DNA from: Branchiostoma belcheri
Taxonomy: Eukaryota; Chordata; Leptocardii; Amphioxiformes; Branchiostomatidae
DNA: 64,000 bases
Reading direction: 5' to 3'
Assembly (NCBI RefSeq): GCF_001625305.1
Contig: NW_017804165.1
Span: 328,127 to 392,126, forward strand
In this document: piece by piece, positions 37,618 through 48,948 of the stretch
How positions within the stretch are numbered: position 1 is the first letter of the stretch
Layout of the letters: each line of letters begins with the position of its first letter
Notes under the pieces: generated by a model
What the model saw: the letters and a program-made list of their open reading frames with translations, nothing else
What the model was told of the DNA's origin: nothing
Database searches by the model: none
Translations under genes and position numbers: made by a program

Positions 37618-37846
37618 GTAACCAGTACACAGTTGAAGATGTGGAATGACCAGTAGCAAAGGTTAACGAGAATATCATATTCAGACTACCTACCTAGCAC
37701 ATCACATAATACAGTGATGACAACCATCAGGGTATTTTACACACATAGCCATCTCTGGTGCAAAAAGTGGTGTGGTGTACAGTACAGTAATTTCTCTTAA
37801 GACTCTAGTTCCCATCTCACCTGCCTTTCTCACCTGTCCAAACAAG

Positions 37847-37942
37847 TCAGTCACCTTCATCTATCCACAAGACAATCACCTCGTCTTGAAGACGTCTTGC
37901 TTGGATGGTCGGGACCACACGGACAGCTCGTCCCTTCCCTAG
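37847..37942 (+). CDS. Candidate last coding exon of the plus-strand gene
   Basis: A pyrimidine-rich acceptor ('acctgcctttctcacctgtc', then caaacaag) precedes a phase-0 frame of 31 codons ending in TAG. Third positions are mostly C or G. The peptide contains VTFIYPQDNHLVLKTSCLDG and ends DSSSLP. A possible variant polyadenylation signal, ATTAAA, lies at 38238-38243. A second frame across the same bases is also open but has poorer codon use. The four exons from 34938 to here join to a continuous frame of about 200 codons. The minus-strand gene ends about 430 bp further on, so the two genes converge. Confidence 0.48.
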   Translation, partial: SVTFIYPQDNHLVLKTSCLDGRDHTDSSSLP

Positions 37943-38371
37943 ACTCTGTATCTCTTGGAAAACAAACAGCGGTCTTGCTGTGCTAACAAGGCAAGGTCAC
38001 TTTCTTACACTGCAAGTCATCCATGTATCAGCAAACTGGTAACATCAGGACGTACAGGCACACCTGCAGGGAGAAGGAACACCAGAGGGTCATCAAACCG
38101 TCCTTATCGAAAATCAGAAAGATTCAATACGATATTCAGCATCTAAGATCTTGGATGTTAAAAAATAGGATACATGTACTAGTTGTATAACTCTCACCTG
38201 TGTAACTCTTCATACAGAGTGGCTACATGTAGATGTTATTAAACTATACTGACAGATGATAGTTGTCAGTGATGAGGTGTGATGAGGCATGAATTTGTTG
38301 AGATGTATTGAAAAAAGGAGCCAATGTCTTACTAGTTAGTTCTTGCCTTGCAGGTGTGTCTTAAAGGTAGG

Positions 38372-38458
38372 TCAAGGTGACGTGTTAGTGGTGGCATTCC
38401 TGGGGTCCCTGTTGGGGTCACAGGTCATGCGTGGGTCCTGGAGTGCATATCCCTCCTT
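38372..38458 (-). CDS. Last coding exon of the minus-strand gene
   Basis: On the minus strand a pyrimidine-rich acceptor ('ctcttttcaccttgtctaaa', then tgtgtacag) opens a 29-codon frame in phase 0 that ends with TGA at 38374-38372. The peptide is KEGYALQDPRMTCDPNRDPR followed by NATTNTSP. It joins in phase to the exon at 40487-40694. No family recognised. This fixes the 3' end of a gene that runs leftwards from beyond base 64000. Confidence 0.6.
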   Translation of the reverse strand, partial: KEGYALQDPRMTCDPNRDPRNATTNTSP

Positions 38459-40136
38459 CTGTACACATTTAGACAAGGTGAAAAGAGATTAGAGTGGTCA
38501 CCTGGGGTTTACCATTATTTCAGGCCAGGTCCAGGGCACTACAGGACAGGGAACTTTAGAAAAGATTTATCTTGGTTTTGGTTGTGTAAAAGAAAACTCC
38601 TGTATCCTATACTTTACCAAGCTGATGAAACTATTTCCGGAAGAAAGAGATTAACAGTTTTACAGGACAACTGAACTTGTTTGAAGCTTCTTTTTAACAC
38701 CTGTTATTGTAGGAAGGTCAAAGGGCTTGATGGGGCTGTGCCAAAATAAAGCAACAGTTCGAAATACAAAACTTTCCATGATACATAATACATATCCTAC
38801 TGCAACAATTGTGGCAGTCAAAGTTTGAACTTGAAGATAAGTAGGTATAATGAATAGCATGTGTGCAGAACTCTGCCCTAATCTCAACACATCAACACTC
38901 TTGCCAAAATAAGCAAGTCAAAGGTGATGTTCATGTGCGTATATCTGGGGGCCAATCATGTCCACCGGAGTGCAGATAGCACACGTGCAGCGGGGTTGCT
39001 TGTAGAGGTCTCGGTGTGCTGTCCCGCTGTGTTTTACTTACACAGCAAGCCAAGAATGAGTAGCACCCTGTCAAGATCCTTTCCGATGTCTTGAAGGACT
39101 GGCTAAGACGTCTCGGAAGGTCACGGCAGCTGTATGCAGCCCTTTGATCAGGAACCCAACCAAAGCCGCGTACAACTGCCCTGTGCCGCACGCCTGTTAG
39201 GATTCTTTCAAGACGTCTCAATATGGCTTAAGAGGCCTGGAGGAGTCCTAATGTATTGGAAGGTGGCCAACAAGCCTTTGATCATGTGTTTTGTGTGTAC
39301 TGGAACGAGACAGTGTGGAGTAGTCTTAAGATGGGAGAGATACTGTGGACAACTTAAAGATTAATCCAGACTGAAAAGAAATTTTTAAGAGACATTTTTC
39401 AACAAGGTGATGAATGACCTTGAGATGCATTGTGTTTCACAAAGTCAACATCCTTAAGAAGAGAATAATCCTCTGCTTAAGAAGGCATTAATCAGGCATG
39501 ATATAAAGACCACTTACTGTACAATATGAAGAGCTCAGAGGTGGGCCTTTCACTCTGGCGATTCTTGAACCACCGCATCGCAGGATCGTTAAGACTCCAA
39601 CAGATCTTAAGAATCTATTCCAGGCATTTGATCGGTTACTGTTAACAAATCAACTCTTCTTCATTACAGCATCAATAATGATGCAATGGTGTCATAGGAA
39701 GGTGAAAGGGCCCACCTACATGTATGAGCTCTTCATATTGTAAGGTGTTTGAGCTGACATCTAAATGCCCTTGTCTTCAAAGGTGAAAAATTATGGCCCT
39801 GACTTCTCATCTCCATCCCAATTTTTCACCCCAGAAGGCAACTAGTGGCCAATGAGGCCCATTTGGACTGGGACCCTGCCCCCTATCTGCCCATCAGACT
39901 GTGAAATAACTTGTAAGGAAGGCAGGGATCGCTGGATGACCTTCAAGGAACCTCTGCTCAGGTCATGACCTTTATTAATGGCAGGACTCCCCAGAGCAGA
40001 GCCCTGCAGACAGATGCCTCTCACCCTGCTGGACTACTGACCTTCAGGTCTGACCAGCACAGTCGAGCATTTGCGAAACAAACAAACAAGTGTCCCTCAG
40101 GGTGGCCCCTATGGTCAGCAAAGTGATGGAGGGGTA

Positions 40137-40307
40137 GCCTCTACCAGGCTTCGTGAGGCGGCTAGAAAGAGTAGAAATTGGCCAAATATAGAGAGTTCAG
40201 GTGCGGCAAAATGTACTCTCTAGTGGACCAACTCCCACTTGACATGTAATCTCTCTATTTGGCCAATTTCTACTCTTTCCAGCCGCATCCCGAAGCCTGG
40301 TAGAGGC
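40137..40307. mobile_element. MITE family B, copy 2
   Basis: GCCTCTACCAGGCTTCG and its inverted partner define the ends, with TA at 40135-40136 and 40308-40309. It shares the inner blocks 'gagtagaaattggcc' and 'tctctctatttggccaattt' with the copy at 29796. Here it lies in the last intron of the minus-strand gene. Confidence 0.88.
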
Positions 40308-40486
40308 TAGGGGAGGGGGTTCTTTTGCAGAAGAGGATATAGGGGATAATGGCTTTCAGGCACTTTGACTTGTAGACCAGTTGCCAAATGAAAGTTGGAA
40401 AATTAATATCACCTGGACTTATGAATATCATTGATTCAGATATTTTCATACATAAGATATGTTACAGAACTGGGCATGAACTTTAC

Positions 40487-40694
40487 TGCTCGACAGTCAC
40501 ACATGGTAAACTGTAAGTACATGAGGACTGACTTGGCCACAGTCTGAGGGTCCTGTCCCTTCATACGGTCTGCCATGTCCTGACACCAGGAGCAGAGGCT
40601 GTAGTGAGCAGCCAACAGGACACTTCTCTGATTCTGCACCAAGCCAATCCGCAGTTCAGTTAGATAAACTTGGCAAAAACTTTCATAAGGATGT
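40487..40694 (-). CDS. Coding exon, minus-strand gene of unknown function
   Basis: The 208-bp minus-strand segment lies between the acceptor 'aaatggtctacag' and the donor GCA|gtaaag. It has excellent codon bias and no comparable frame on the plus strand. It encodes 69 residues, including QVYLTELRIGLVQNQRSVLL and AAHYSLCSWCQDMADRMKGQ, which look like amphipathic helices as in helical-repeat proteins. It enters in phase 2, matching the exon at 44223, and leaves in phase 0, matching the last exon. No domain could be named. Confidence 0.65.
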
Positions 40695-41867
40695 CTGTAG
40701 ACCATTTATATAAAAGGGCACACAGGTACAGTTGTAATGGTAAACAAATGGGAATAACAAACTTTGGCAAGTGGTTACAATTTGTGTCACTTTCTTCAAA
40801 TGTTTATGCGCCTCATTAGTGTATAGTGTCACACAATCTCAATTTTTTTCGAGTCGAAGCTATTGGCTATCAGAAAAGTATGAGATATATGAGTAAGAGT
40901 TCTTTCAAGTTTGCATTATTTAACTCTCCCTGATATATTATTACAGGTTACAGGTATAGTATACACTATACAGTATACCCTGTAGTCAACTTCAAGTAAG
41001 GTATACTCTGTAGTCAAGTAAGGTATACTCTACAATGTGTCCATTTGGGAGGGCTTGATTAAATGCAAACACGGCATGGAATGCATGTGCAGTCTATAGC
41101 AGCATTGTTACATGTGGAAGGGAGTTTATTTGTTTAAGACATTAGTGACTTGTGGCAGAATCTCACACCTGTACAACTCTGGGCACGACTTCCTGTCTAC
41201 TGATGATGTCATCAGCCATCATGGTAACGACCTGAAACACAACCACTCCAGACCTCCCCAGTTGACATCTGACACCGAGGTGTATTCCTGTTCAAAAATG
41301 CTTGAACAAACGTAAGTCAACATGCAAAACAGTGACACATCCTTGTTGAAATGTGATCAAGAACAATTGTTGATCAGCTTAATCTCCAAGAAGAGCTTTG
41401 GGTTTTGGCTTATTCTTGGCATGTTTTTAAGGCTTTTTTTATTGGGGTTTCTTTTTTGCACTGGAACTTTTTATTGTGTGTGAAAAAAATTCCAGTCCAA
41501 AATACAAGTGATGATACCTTAGGATTCACTTCAGACAAGGAGATTTATAAAATTTGCCTCAGACAGAAGATCAATATTTACCTTAGAAAATGGAAAGTTT
41601 TGTAAGTCACTTTTTTTTATTCTTTAAGTTGTACATACCACAATTAATATCAAGTTTAAACCAGCCACCCACAGGGTCAAGTGGCTGTTGACTAACCCTT
41701 TCCTGTGGGGAAATGACCTTGGGGATAGACCTGGCAGGAATGGGGAGTAAAAATGCTGGATGTTGACACAATTTCATTTAAAAGCTGGCAGTCTGAGTTA
41801 CTTTTCCTGTAGCCTTTCTTGTGTAAGTCATGAGTTTTGAACGCTTTAAGAGAAATTCTCCTTCATG

Positions 41868-42087
41868 AGGGCCTGCAAGGGGGGGGGGGGGGGTAGGTGG
41901 ATTACGAATTACGCAAAATTTTCGCCGCCTATTACGAATTACGTTCAAGTCTCAGAGCTGATTACGACTTTACGATTTGCGGCTAATGTCCTATTACGAA
42001 TTACGTTGATTTTTGCGGAGGCTGCCTACGAATTACGAAGTCTAAAACGGCCTGATTACGCCTTACGAAAAAGGGCTTGCAGGCCCT
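41868..42087 (+). mobile_element. hAT-like element built of six roughly 31-bp units
   Basis: An exact 8-bp duplication, CCTTCATG, flanks it at 41860-41867 and 42088-42095. The ends are the perfect inverted repeat AGGGCCTGCAAG. After a long poly-G run (about 41879-41893) come six units starting with the motif ATTACGAATTACG or a variant, at 41901, 41931, 41961, 41993, 42025 and 42055. The 30-32-bp step is not a multiple of three throughout, so it is not a coding repeat. The 8-bp duplication and an AGGG-type end are usual for hAT transposons. A related copy lies inverted at 43052. Confidence 0.85.
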
Positions 42088-42900
42088 CCTTCATGTCCTC
42101 ACACCCCTCCTTCCCCCATGGTTTCTCCTGGTCAGTCCCTTTATACGACTTCCTTATCACCAGTCAAGACAGACCACCAGTACTGTTCATAGCTAAGTAC
42201 ACTTACAGCTCAACAACAGGGTCAAGCAAGTCCTGTACTGACCTCAACAACACCACACCAAGGCCAACTTCTTCATTACACTAAATATGGTCATCCTGGT
42301 CTTTGGCACAGGAACCTGTGGTCTTAGCCTCCACCTAGGCTGACTCAAGGAGCTTTGGGGAGGTAACTTTGATCCTATTCAAAGCAAGGCTAAGACACTT
42401 ATCCAAGAAATGGCCAGCTCTCCTGTGAATGAGTGGATGGGCAGAGGGAATGAAGAAGTCTTAAGTCCTCAAAAGAAGTGATGCTGTTGAGATGGACAGA
42501 GGGAAGGAAGGACAGATGGAAGGAAACTTGTGTTAAAAGTGAACTTGTCAGTCTTGTGGAACAGTGCAAAGACAGGATGACTCCTACAGAAGTGTGTAAT
42601 AAATAATACCGTACTACGTTCCAATCTAGATAGACAGGTAAACTGTATGCGCTTCTTAAGAGCCTCTGGGTTTGATCTCCTCAAGGCTTAAGAAACAAGT
42701 TTTCTTGGAAGTCTTGAGACACTCTCGTTAAGAAATTCTTGGGCGTCTGAGTGGCTGGCCACCAGTGGCTACCCACACACGGCCTGATCCTAGAGTAAAT
42801 ACATATTCTGGATTTAATGGTAAAATGTGATTACATGCATGACTGCAACAACAAATGTACATAAACACTGTAATATGGAAAATCCTGACAGATGTTACAG

Positions 42901-43047
42901 GTAAGACACACACTGAGGGGCTTGTAGTACTGCTGTTGTCTCTTGTAGAGTGACCCTAATAATGCTCTCCATGGATGCAGCACACCTTGGCAATTAAAGA
43001 CAATGTCACCTAGTACGTAACCAGAATTGCACAGTTCATAAAACAAG
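42901..43047. repeat. Duplicated segment, copy 1 (also at 44346 and partly at 43280)
   Basis: Blocks 'cactgaggggcttgtag', 'gtagagtgaccctaat', 'aatgctctccatg', 'gcagcacacctt' and 'agacaatgtcacctagtac' recur in order near 44346-44478. The last part ('aaagacaatgtcacct ... ttgcacagttcataaaacaa') is repeated at about 43282-43346, just right of the inverted hAT-like copy. The element is thus bracketed by a long direct repeat. Confidence 0.85.
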
Positions 43048-43051
43048 ATTG

Positions 43052-43279
43052 GGGGCCTGCATGCCCTTTTTCGTAAGGCGTAAAAATCAGGCCTTTTAAG
43101 TTTAGTCTTTATAATCCATAGGCAGCCTCCCCAAAAATCAACGTAATTCATAATACAGTAGTACATTAGCTGAATAGCGTTAAGTCATAATAAGCTCTGA
43201 GAATTTAACGTAATTCGTAATCGTCAGCAAAAATTTGCGTAATTCATAATCACTACCCCCCCTCCCCTATGCAGACCCT
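43052..43279 (-). mobile_element. Second copy of the ATTACG-unit element, inverted and decayed
   Basis: Read on the minus strand it has the same order as the element at 41868: a poly-G-like stretch, periodic ATTAYGAATTACG units and the tail found there as 'gcctgattacgccttacg'. The ends GGGGCCTGCATG and (reverse) AGGGTCTGCATAG are diverged. Several CG steps have become CA or TG, as expected from methylation decay. No intact 8-bp duplication remains. Confidence 0.8.
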
Positions 43280-44222
43280 CAATAAAGACAATGTCACCTA
43301 CTAAGTAACCCTTTCTTTTTCAGAATTGCACAGCTCATAAAACAAGAGTCCGATGTTTATGAGAAGGAAGACCTCAAAGCCCCATAGGTAGCATTGACAG
43401 TGTCATGTCATGGGGTACAAAAGTATCACCCCTGTGGCTCGCTCAGGTCAAGGGTCAGCAGAAAAGTGGGTCCTTGAAGACATCATCCCTTAAACATCTG
43501 TAAGGAGCTCACCCAAGTGTGACCAGGTAACCTGAGAAGCTGTGAAGCCTTAAGGAATCTTGTTCTCAAGGAAACAGACTAAAGGCAAATCTATCTGGTC
43601 CTCACCTTATATGGGGAGCCGAGGAGGCTGAAAAAATCTGATTAACAGTAAAACTGGACTGAAGTATAGCACCTGTTTTTACTGTCAGTCTGCATTTCTC
43701 ACTCTCAATTGATTTAAAGCTACACTTGCTACATGCATGTGGCATATCTGACACCTGCTGTATATGGGCAGTATTAAACCATGATGCAGATCATCACAAC
43801 AAGGTTTCTCTGTGCACAGCATTCTGTTTTTGCCATTGGGAGAATATACAGCAACACTGTATATCACAAACTGACACCTTACACCTTCTAGCTATAGGTG
43901 CTCTCAGGTGAACAAGTACTCATGTACCATATTGTTTGCTCTTAATGCTTCGTAAAATTGCAATTTAGCTAATCATACTTGATGAATGACTCTTCCTGAT
44001 CCACAAGTAGAATATTTTTGAAACAAGAGAACATGACTGTAACTGTAAGCTACTGCAGCTTACACTGTAGTGCAACATGAAGACAGCACAAGCTAGTGTT
44101 GTGTGCAAACAAACACTTCTAATGCCGTCTAGTGCTCAGACATGTCCTGGGGTAAACTACAGAACAAACACCTGCGGGGCATGCAGTGTTCCACTCAAAC
44201 ACAACACTGTGTAACAGTAAAC

Positions 44223-44320
44223 CTCAGGGCAAAGACTCGACTTGTTACTGAAGGCCCCAAACATGCCCAGTTCACATCACTTGGGGAGGATTCAGGAATC
44301 AATCCAGAGGAGGAAGGAGT
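44223..44320 (-). CDS. Coding exon, minus-strand gene of unknown function
   Basis: The 98-bp exon lies between the acceptor 'ctaaggttctttttag' and the donor CTGAG|gttt. It encodes TPSSSGLIPESSPSDVNWAC, then LGPSVTSRVFAL plus two bases. It enters in phase 0 and leaves in phase 2, exactly what the exons at 48806 and 40487 require. The peptide is serine- and proline-rich and probably a linker. The overlapping plus-strand frame has a poorer pattern and no splice sites. Confidence 0.6.
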
Positions 44321-44345
44321 CTAAAAAGAACCTTAGAAAAAGGTT

Positions 44346-44478
44346 GTAAGAGACAGACTGAGGGGCTTGTAGCACTGCTGTTGCCTCTTGAAGAGTGACC
44401 CTAATATTTTATAATGCTCTCCATGTACGCAGCACACCTTGACAATTTAAGACAATGTCACCTAGTACCTAACTTCAG
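44346..44478. repeat. Duplicated segment, copy 2
   Basis: Direct repeat of 42901-43047, about 85-90 percent identical by eye, 1.4 kb away in the same orientation. It begins immediately upstream, on the minus strand, of the exon at 44223-44320, so a duplication or insertion has come close to that splice acceptor. Confidence 0.8.
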
Positions 44479-45895
44479 AAATGAGGAAAAATGTAACAGA
44501 GAATGTCATATATCATGTTCTCATATCAAATTTTTCAGCACCAGCACATTTGCTTGTTTGTTACTTTTATTCCACATCATAACAAATGTAGAACAACCTG
44601 TTCCTGCCATCCAGAGCTAATGAGTCCTCCCCATTCCCCAAGGGTGGTCTGAAGTGGGATGAGTCAGTGTTTGCCCACAGGAGCACCATGACAAATATGG
44701 CTACATCCCAAGAAAAGCTCCTGTTCAGACTTAATTTGCTGAGACCAACAGGATCATGGTGGAGACTGACTCACCGCAGCCTTGACTCCACAAATAAGGG
44801 GAGACCCGATCATGATCCTGTTTCATACTGCTTTACTTCTAAAGGTTGCAGCAGGTAAATCTGGATGAAACACTGATCTACAACTGTAACACACCGTCGG
44901 GTGTAATACAACACTCACACAGAATCTTCCTAAAGTGTTTTGGATGGTGCAAGAGACACTTGAGCTACTTAAAGACCTTCTAGTTTAAGTAAGTGCCCAT
45001 CAGGTAGTGCTTATGATCATGCAAAGATGTTTATCTGTAGTACCTGTGATGCAGGTGATGTACCTGTAATGTCATGCAAAAATGCATCAACTATACGCTA
45101 CTGGGAACACAACTCTACAACATGCATGCGTGCCACACTTGTTTTCATCTGATAAGAATATGTTATACATGTATATAGCTACACCTGCTGAGTTACGGCA
45201 CTTGCGTGATGAATTGTCCATGGCATCCGTCAGTCTCGTGAGACTTTGGAATTGCACCAGGACTGGTGATTAATACACACAATTATACCCGACTCTCTGC
45301 TACAAAACTTCATCAGATCATCACTTCCACTATCTGTATCTGAAGTTTCCTTGACAATGATGATGGATAATGTGATGATCCCAAATGTGGGACAGCACAG
45401 TCCTATCAATAACAGTTACTGCCTTTGACAAGTCTTTTTGTGGAACTCCATCTTCCTTCATCTACTAGTGAAGTCGTCCCTCTCTCTTGTGTCCACGTTA
45501 CACTGCCACCCCTTGCAGTACATTTTTCTCAAACAATGTTGAACCACTTTTGTGTATGAAATGATAACATGACAGTCTTAATTTCTGCAATATAAAGCTA
45601 TCCTTGTCACTGAAAACTATAGAGACTGCCTGCCACCACGCATTGTTTATAACCTTGAGAACTGACTACAGTAAGTGGGTGATGTTAATGAAGCTTAATC
45701 GACAGCGCTGAGTCTGAACAGTCAACCCGTGTAAGACAAACGGTACTTAAGGGACATCAGCACTTGACCTTGGACACATTTGGAGAATCCATTACCTAAC
45801 ACAGCATAGGGGAACATTGTGTATGGCACATGGTATTCATTTTCTGCAGGGGGCTGGGATAAAACTGCTCAAATATTAGGCATAAAAAAGATTTA

Positions 45896-46262
45896 AGAGG
45901 TGCTCAGATAACTTCACATTCCTATTAAAAATCTCTGCAGTCTCTAATGGGAGATGATGAGAGAGTTGAATCCATGTTCTATAGCAGACTAGCCTAATTA
46001 GGTCTGCCCTATGTGACGGACTAGAGAAGGTACATGTAGTGCTCTTCCTCACATCACACTCTCTCCAAACTTTCCTTGAATTAAGAGGTGCTCAGATATC
46101 TTCACATTCCTCTAAATATAGTTGAATCCATGTTTTATGGTGATGAAACTCCCAGCAGACTAGCCTTAATTAGGTCTCTCCTGACACCTGACAGACCAGA
46201 GAAGGTATACTGTATATAGCAGGTCTTCCTCACACTCTCCCCAAACTTTCCTGCTGGGCTAC
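45896..46262. repeat. Tandem duplication, 188-bp period
   Basis: 'agaggtgctcagata' starts copies at 45896 and 46084. Both contain 'cttcacattcct', 'gttgaatccatgtt', 'cagactagcc', 'taattaggtct' and 'ccaaactttcc'. The open frame on the minus strand at 46135-46437 runs through the repeat and is not called a gene. Confidence 0.85.
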
Positions 46263-47225
46263 CAATTATGGAAAGGGCAAAACCATGAAATCTTGGAAAT
46301 TTTGATTGAGTCCCTGTGAAAACCTGTTCCTTTTGAATGTTGACCCCTGGCTTTATTTGAGGCCGTGCAGCCCTGTCTGGTGTGGGAGAACCTTTCTCAG
46401 ACCACACCATACAGAGGGGCTGTGAGAGTGTGCCCAATTGATGAACCCGCAGGTTGTAGGTAATTTGTCATAGATCCTGCAGTGAATGATTCCTGCTGTC
46501 ACACTGAATACACTACTGACAACTTTGCAGCAGAAGGAATCTCCCCATAAAGGACCTGCACATCAAGACACGACAGTTCAAGAAAGGAAACGGCACTTGA
46601 GCGTGGACAATGACCATTAAGACGACATAATGGCGATAATCTATCAATGACAATACTGAATGAACATAAATACATGATAAATACAAAATAATCTTGGCCA
46701 ACACATGACAGTGGAACTGTTGCAAGTGACCACACAATCTACAAATTCTCCTAAATCAACTTCTCTACTCACTTGATATGTGCATGTGTGATGACTTCAT
46801 GACTTAATTTCCAATGTGCATAAATCATGCAAATGAGTACTTCTGTATGTCAGATATGACTGGCATAATAATAACCACCTATGCCTGCTACTGGGCAAAT
46901 GAAATATGCAGATAATAATAATAATTTTCTACTTCATTTGAAGTGAAATCATACAATTCCATCTTGTTTAATATCGTAACAAGAGAGAGAAATAGAGAGA
47001 CCACAAATGCACCACCCCTGATACCCAAGCACCCCTAATTTTCCACCTGATTATAATTTGTCAGTCTGCTTGGCCTGGGAACCCAAGTAGTCTTGATCTG
47101 CCTTATTTGCATAAAGTCAAGACAGGAAGTGACTTAAAGAACCCGATAGGGGGCCCTGAGGGCCCAGTGTTTGGTTGCCAAGGCTCCTGTTCACACACAG
47201 GCTATTAGTGCAGGAGTGCCAACAG

Positions 47226-47890
47226 CATACCTGTCAGTCTGGTAGGTCCTACACTGAGGTGCAAAGTGGGGCCTCACTCTCTCTCTCAGATAGCTCAGAC
47301 CTTCTGGTTAATCTTTCATTCGGCTATATCAATTCATTTGTTTGGTTCTTTGAAATATTGTGATAAAACTTCTTGTAGATCCTACACTGAGGTATTACAC
47401 TGAGGTGCAAAGTGGGGCACCACTCTCTCTCTCCCTGATACCCAAGATCTTCTGGCAAATCTTCCTTTGCCAATATCGATTCATTTCCTTGGTTCTTTGA
47501 AATTCTGCGATAAAAATTAAGCAATAGTATTAGACGAAAGTCTTCTAGGTGCTACCAAGGACACTCAAGTGCGACCTTGCTCTTCTATCTGAGATACATG
47601 TAGCTAAGACCTTAGGCCATAAGTTACTTCCTTGGTTCTTTGACATTTCAAGGTAAAAATAAATCAAAAGGACAAGATCACACAGTTTTCTGGATCTTTA
47701 AGGTATATGGTGTGACGCTGCTATCTCTCATCTATCTGAGCCAAATGGCCTTCCTTCAGGCAACTCTTCCTTAGGCCATTTCAATTCATTTTCTTGGTTC
47801 TTGAAAATTCAAGGTAAAATTGAGGACGAGATGTTAGAAGGGGCAACCTCTCTCAGATATCCACGACCAACAGCCTTCCCTCTGGCAAGT
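47226..47890. repeat. Degenerate tandem array, about 150-bp unit, at least four copies
   Basis: The marker TTGGTTCTT recurs at 47342, 47489, 47632 and 47794, followed each time by a 'gaaatt...gataaaa'-like block. Before it come 'cactctctctctc'-like and 'ccttctggcaa'-like blocks. Spacing is 147, 143 and 162 bp. Identity falls from left to right, so the array is old. It lies in an intron of the minus-strand gene. Confidence 0.75.
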
Positions 47891-48805
47891 CTTACCTACA
47901 GATAATCTATGTGTGCTTAACACTCAGTTACAACCTTACCCAGTGACCTGGGGCATTTAAACTTTACTTAAAGCTTGCATCTTAGACTAAGGCAATACAA
48001 CTGTAATCCAACATCTTGAAGATATTTATTGCAACATCAATTAAAACATTGTCCAAAACGTGCACCCAAAATATGAGTTAGAAACTTGCACTGTCATCTC
48101 ATGAATGTCCTTCACTTTCAAAGTGCATCTCAGCACGGCATGTTTGTTCTTGCCGTATAAGAAGACACAAATGTTTGTGGTGGAAAGATCAAACACCACT
48201 CCTGATTTATTACCGGCCTGCCCAGTTTATGGCCCCGGGCAAGTTCCTACCATTAAATTTGTGACCTTTCCCACAAGGTGCTTAAAGTTTAGGCATCTTT
48301 ATCCCATAGAATTGGATCTTAATAACACTGCACTCAGAATGGCATTGAAAAATAATGGATATCTAGATAGAAGTACAATGTATTTCATGGCCCATCTTAA
48401 TGGCCTGTTTCTTCCTCATTTGTGTTAATAGGAAGCATATACATGTTTCATATACATATACATATACATATACATGTAAGCATGTTCTAATTAGTTTTCA
48501 AATTGCCAATGAAGCTCATTGTATGTTTACAATACTGGACATACCTGATGAGTATGAATGTACCGTTCCATATCAAGACATATGTAACACCATTTAAGCA
48601 GGTTTAAGCCAGACTTAAACGAGATGGATACCTCTTCCTTTCTCACAAGGGCGTTCATCTATCAGGCCTTGCACCTTACTCAATACAAATAGCTTCTCAA
48701 GGACTAGAAGACTTAAATCAAGACAGAGCTCCTTCTCCAGACCCTGGCAGAGCTTTATTATGCAGAATTAACACTCTTAAGGACACAATCTATCAAATTA
48801 CGTAC

Positions 48806-48948
48806 CTGAGAGATAGGATTTCCTACAGAGGACACTGCGAAATCCCCATCCTTCCTGTGTGATGCTATCAGCGGACGATCTCCTTCAGAGATGTTCAGGG
48901 CCTGAGGCAAAGTAGCCACACCAGTGGCTCTGGGGACGGCTGAATGTG
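48806..48948 (-). CDS. Coding exon, minus-strand gene of unknown function
   Basis: The 143-bp exon has an acceptor, 'aaacattttttacaag', and a strong donor, TCTCAG|gtacgt. It is clearly more GC-rich than the flanks. It encodes HSAVPRATGVATLPQALNIS and further residues ending SSVGNPISQ. It enters in phase 1 and leaves in phase 0, fitting the neighbours at 50036 and 44223. It looks like a flexible linker rather than a fold. Shorter frames are open on the plus strand, but without matching splice sites at both ends. Confidence 0.6.

Noticed and set aside
39042..39221. Minus-strand frame before a strong donor (CTGT|gtaagt)
   Set aside because: No clear acceptor, and inclusion is not needed: the exons at 40487 and 38372 already join in phase.
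41901..42070. CRISPR-like regular spacing of ATTACGAATTACG units
   Set aside because: The intervening segments are related and too short (about 17 bp), the array sits inside transposon ends with an 8-bp duplication, and the genome is eukaryotic.
44681..44854. Plus-strand candidate exon after 'tttgcccacag' and before CAG|gtaaat
   Set aside because: The acceptor lacks a pyrimidine tract and the exon would stand alone within a minus-gene intron; left out although the frame looks fairly coding-like.
46135..46437. 100-codon minus-strand open frame
   Set aside because: It runs through the 188-bp tandem duplication and its frame is not kept in the other copy.
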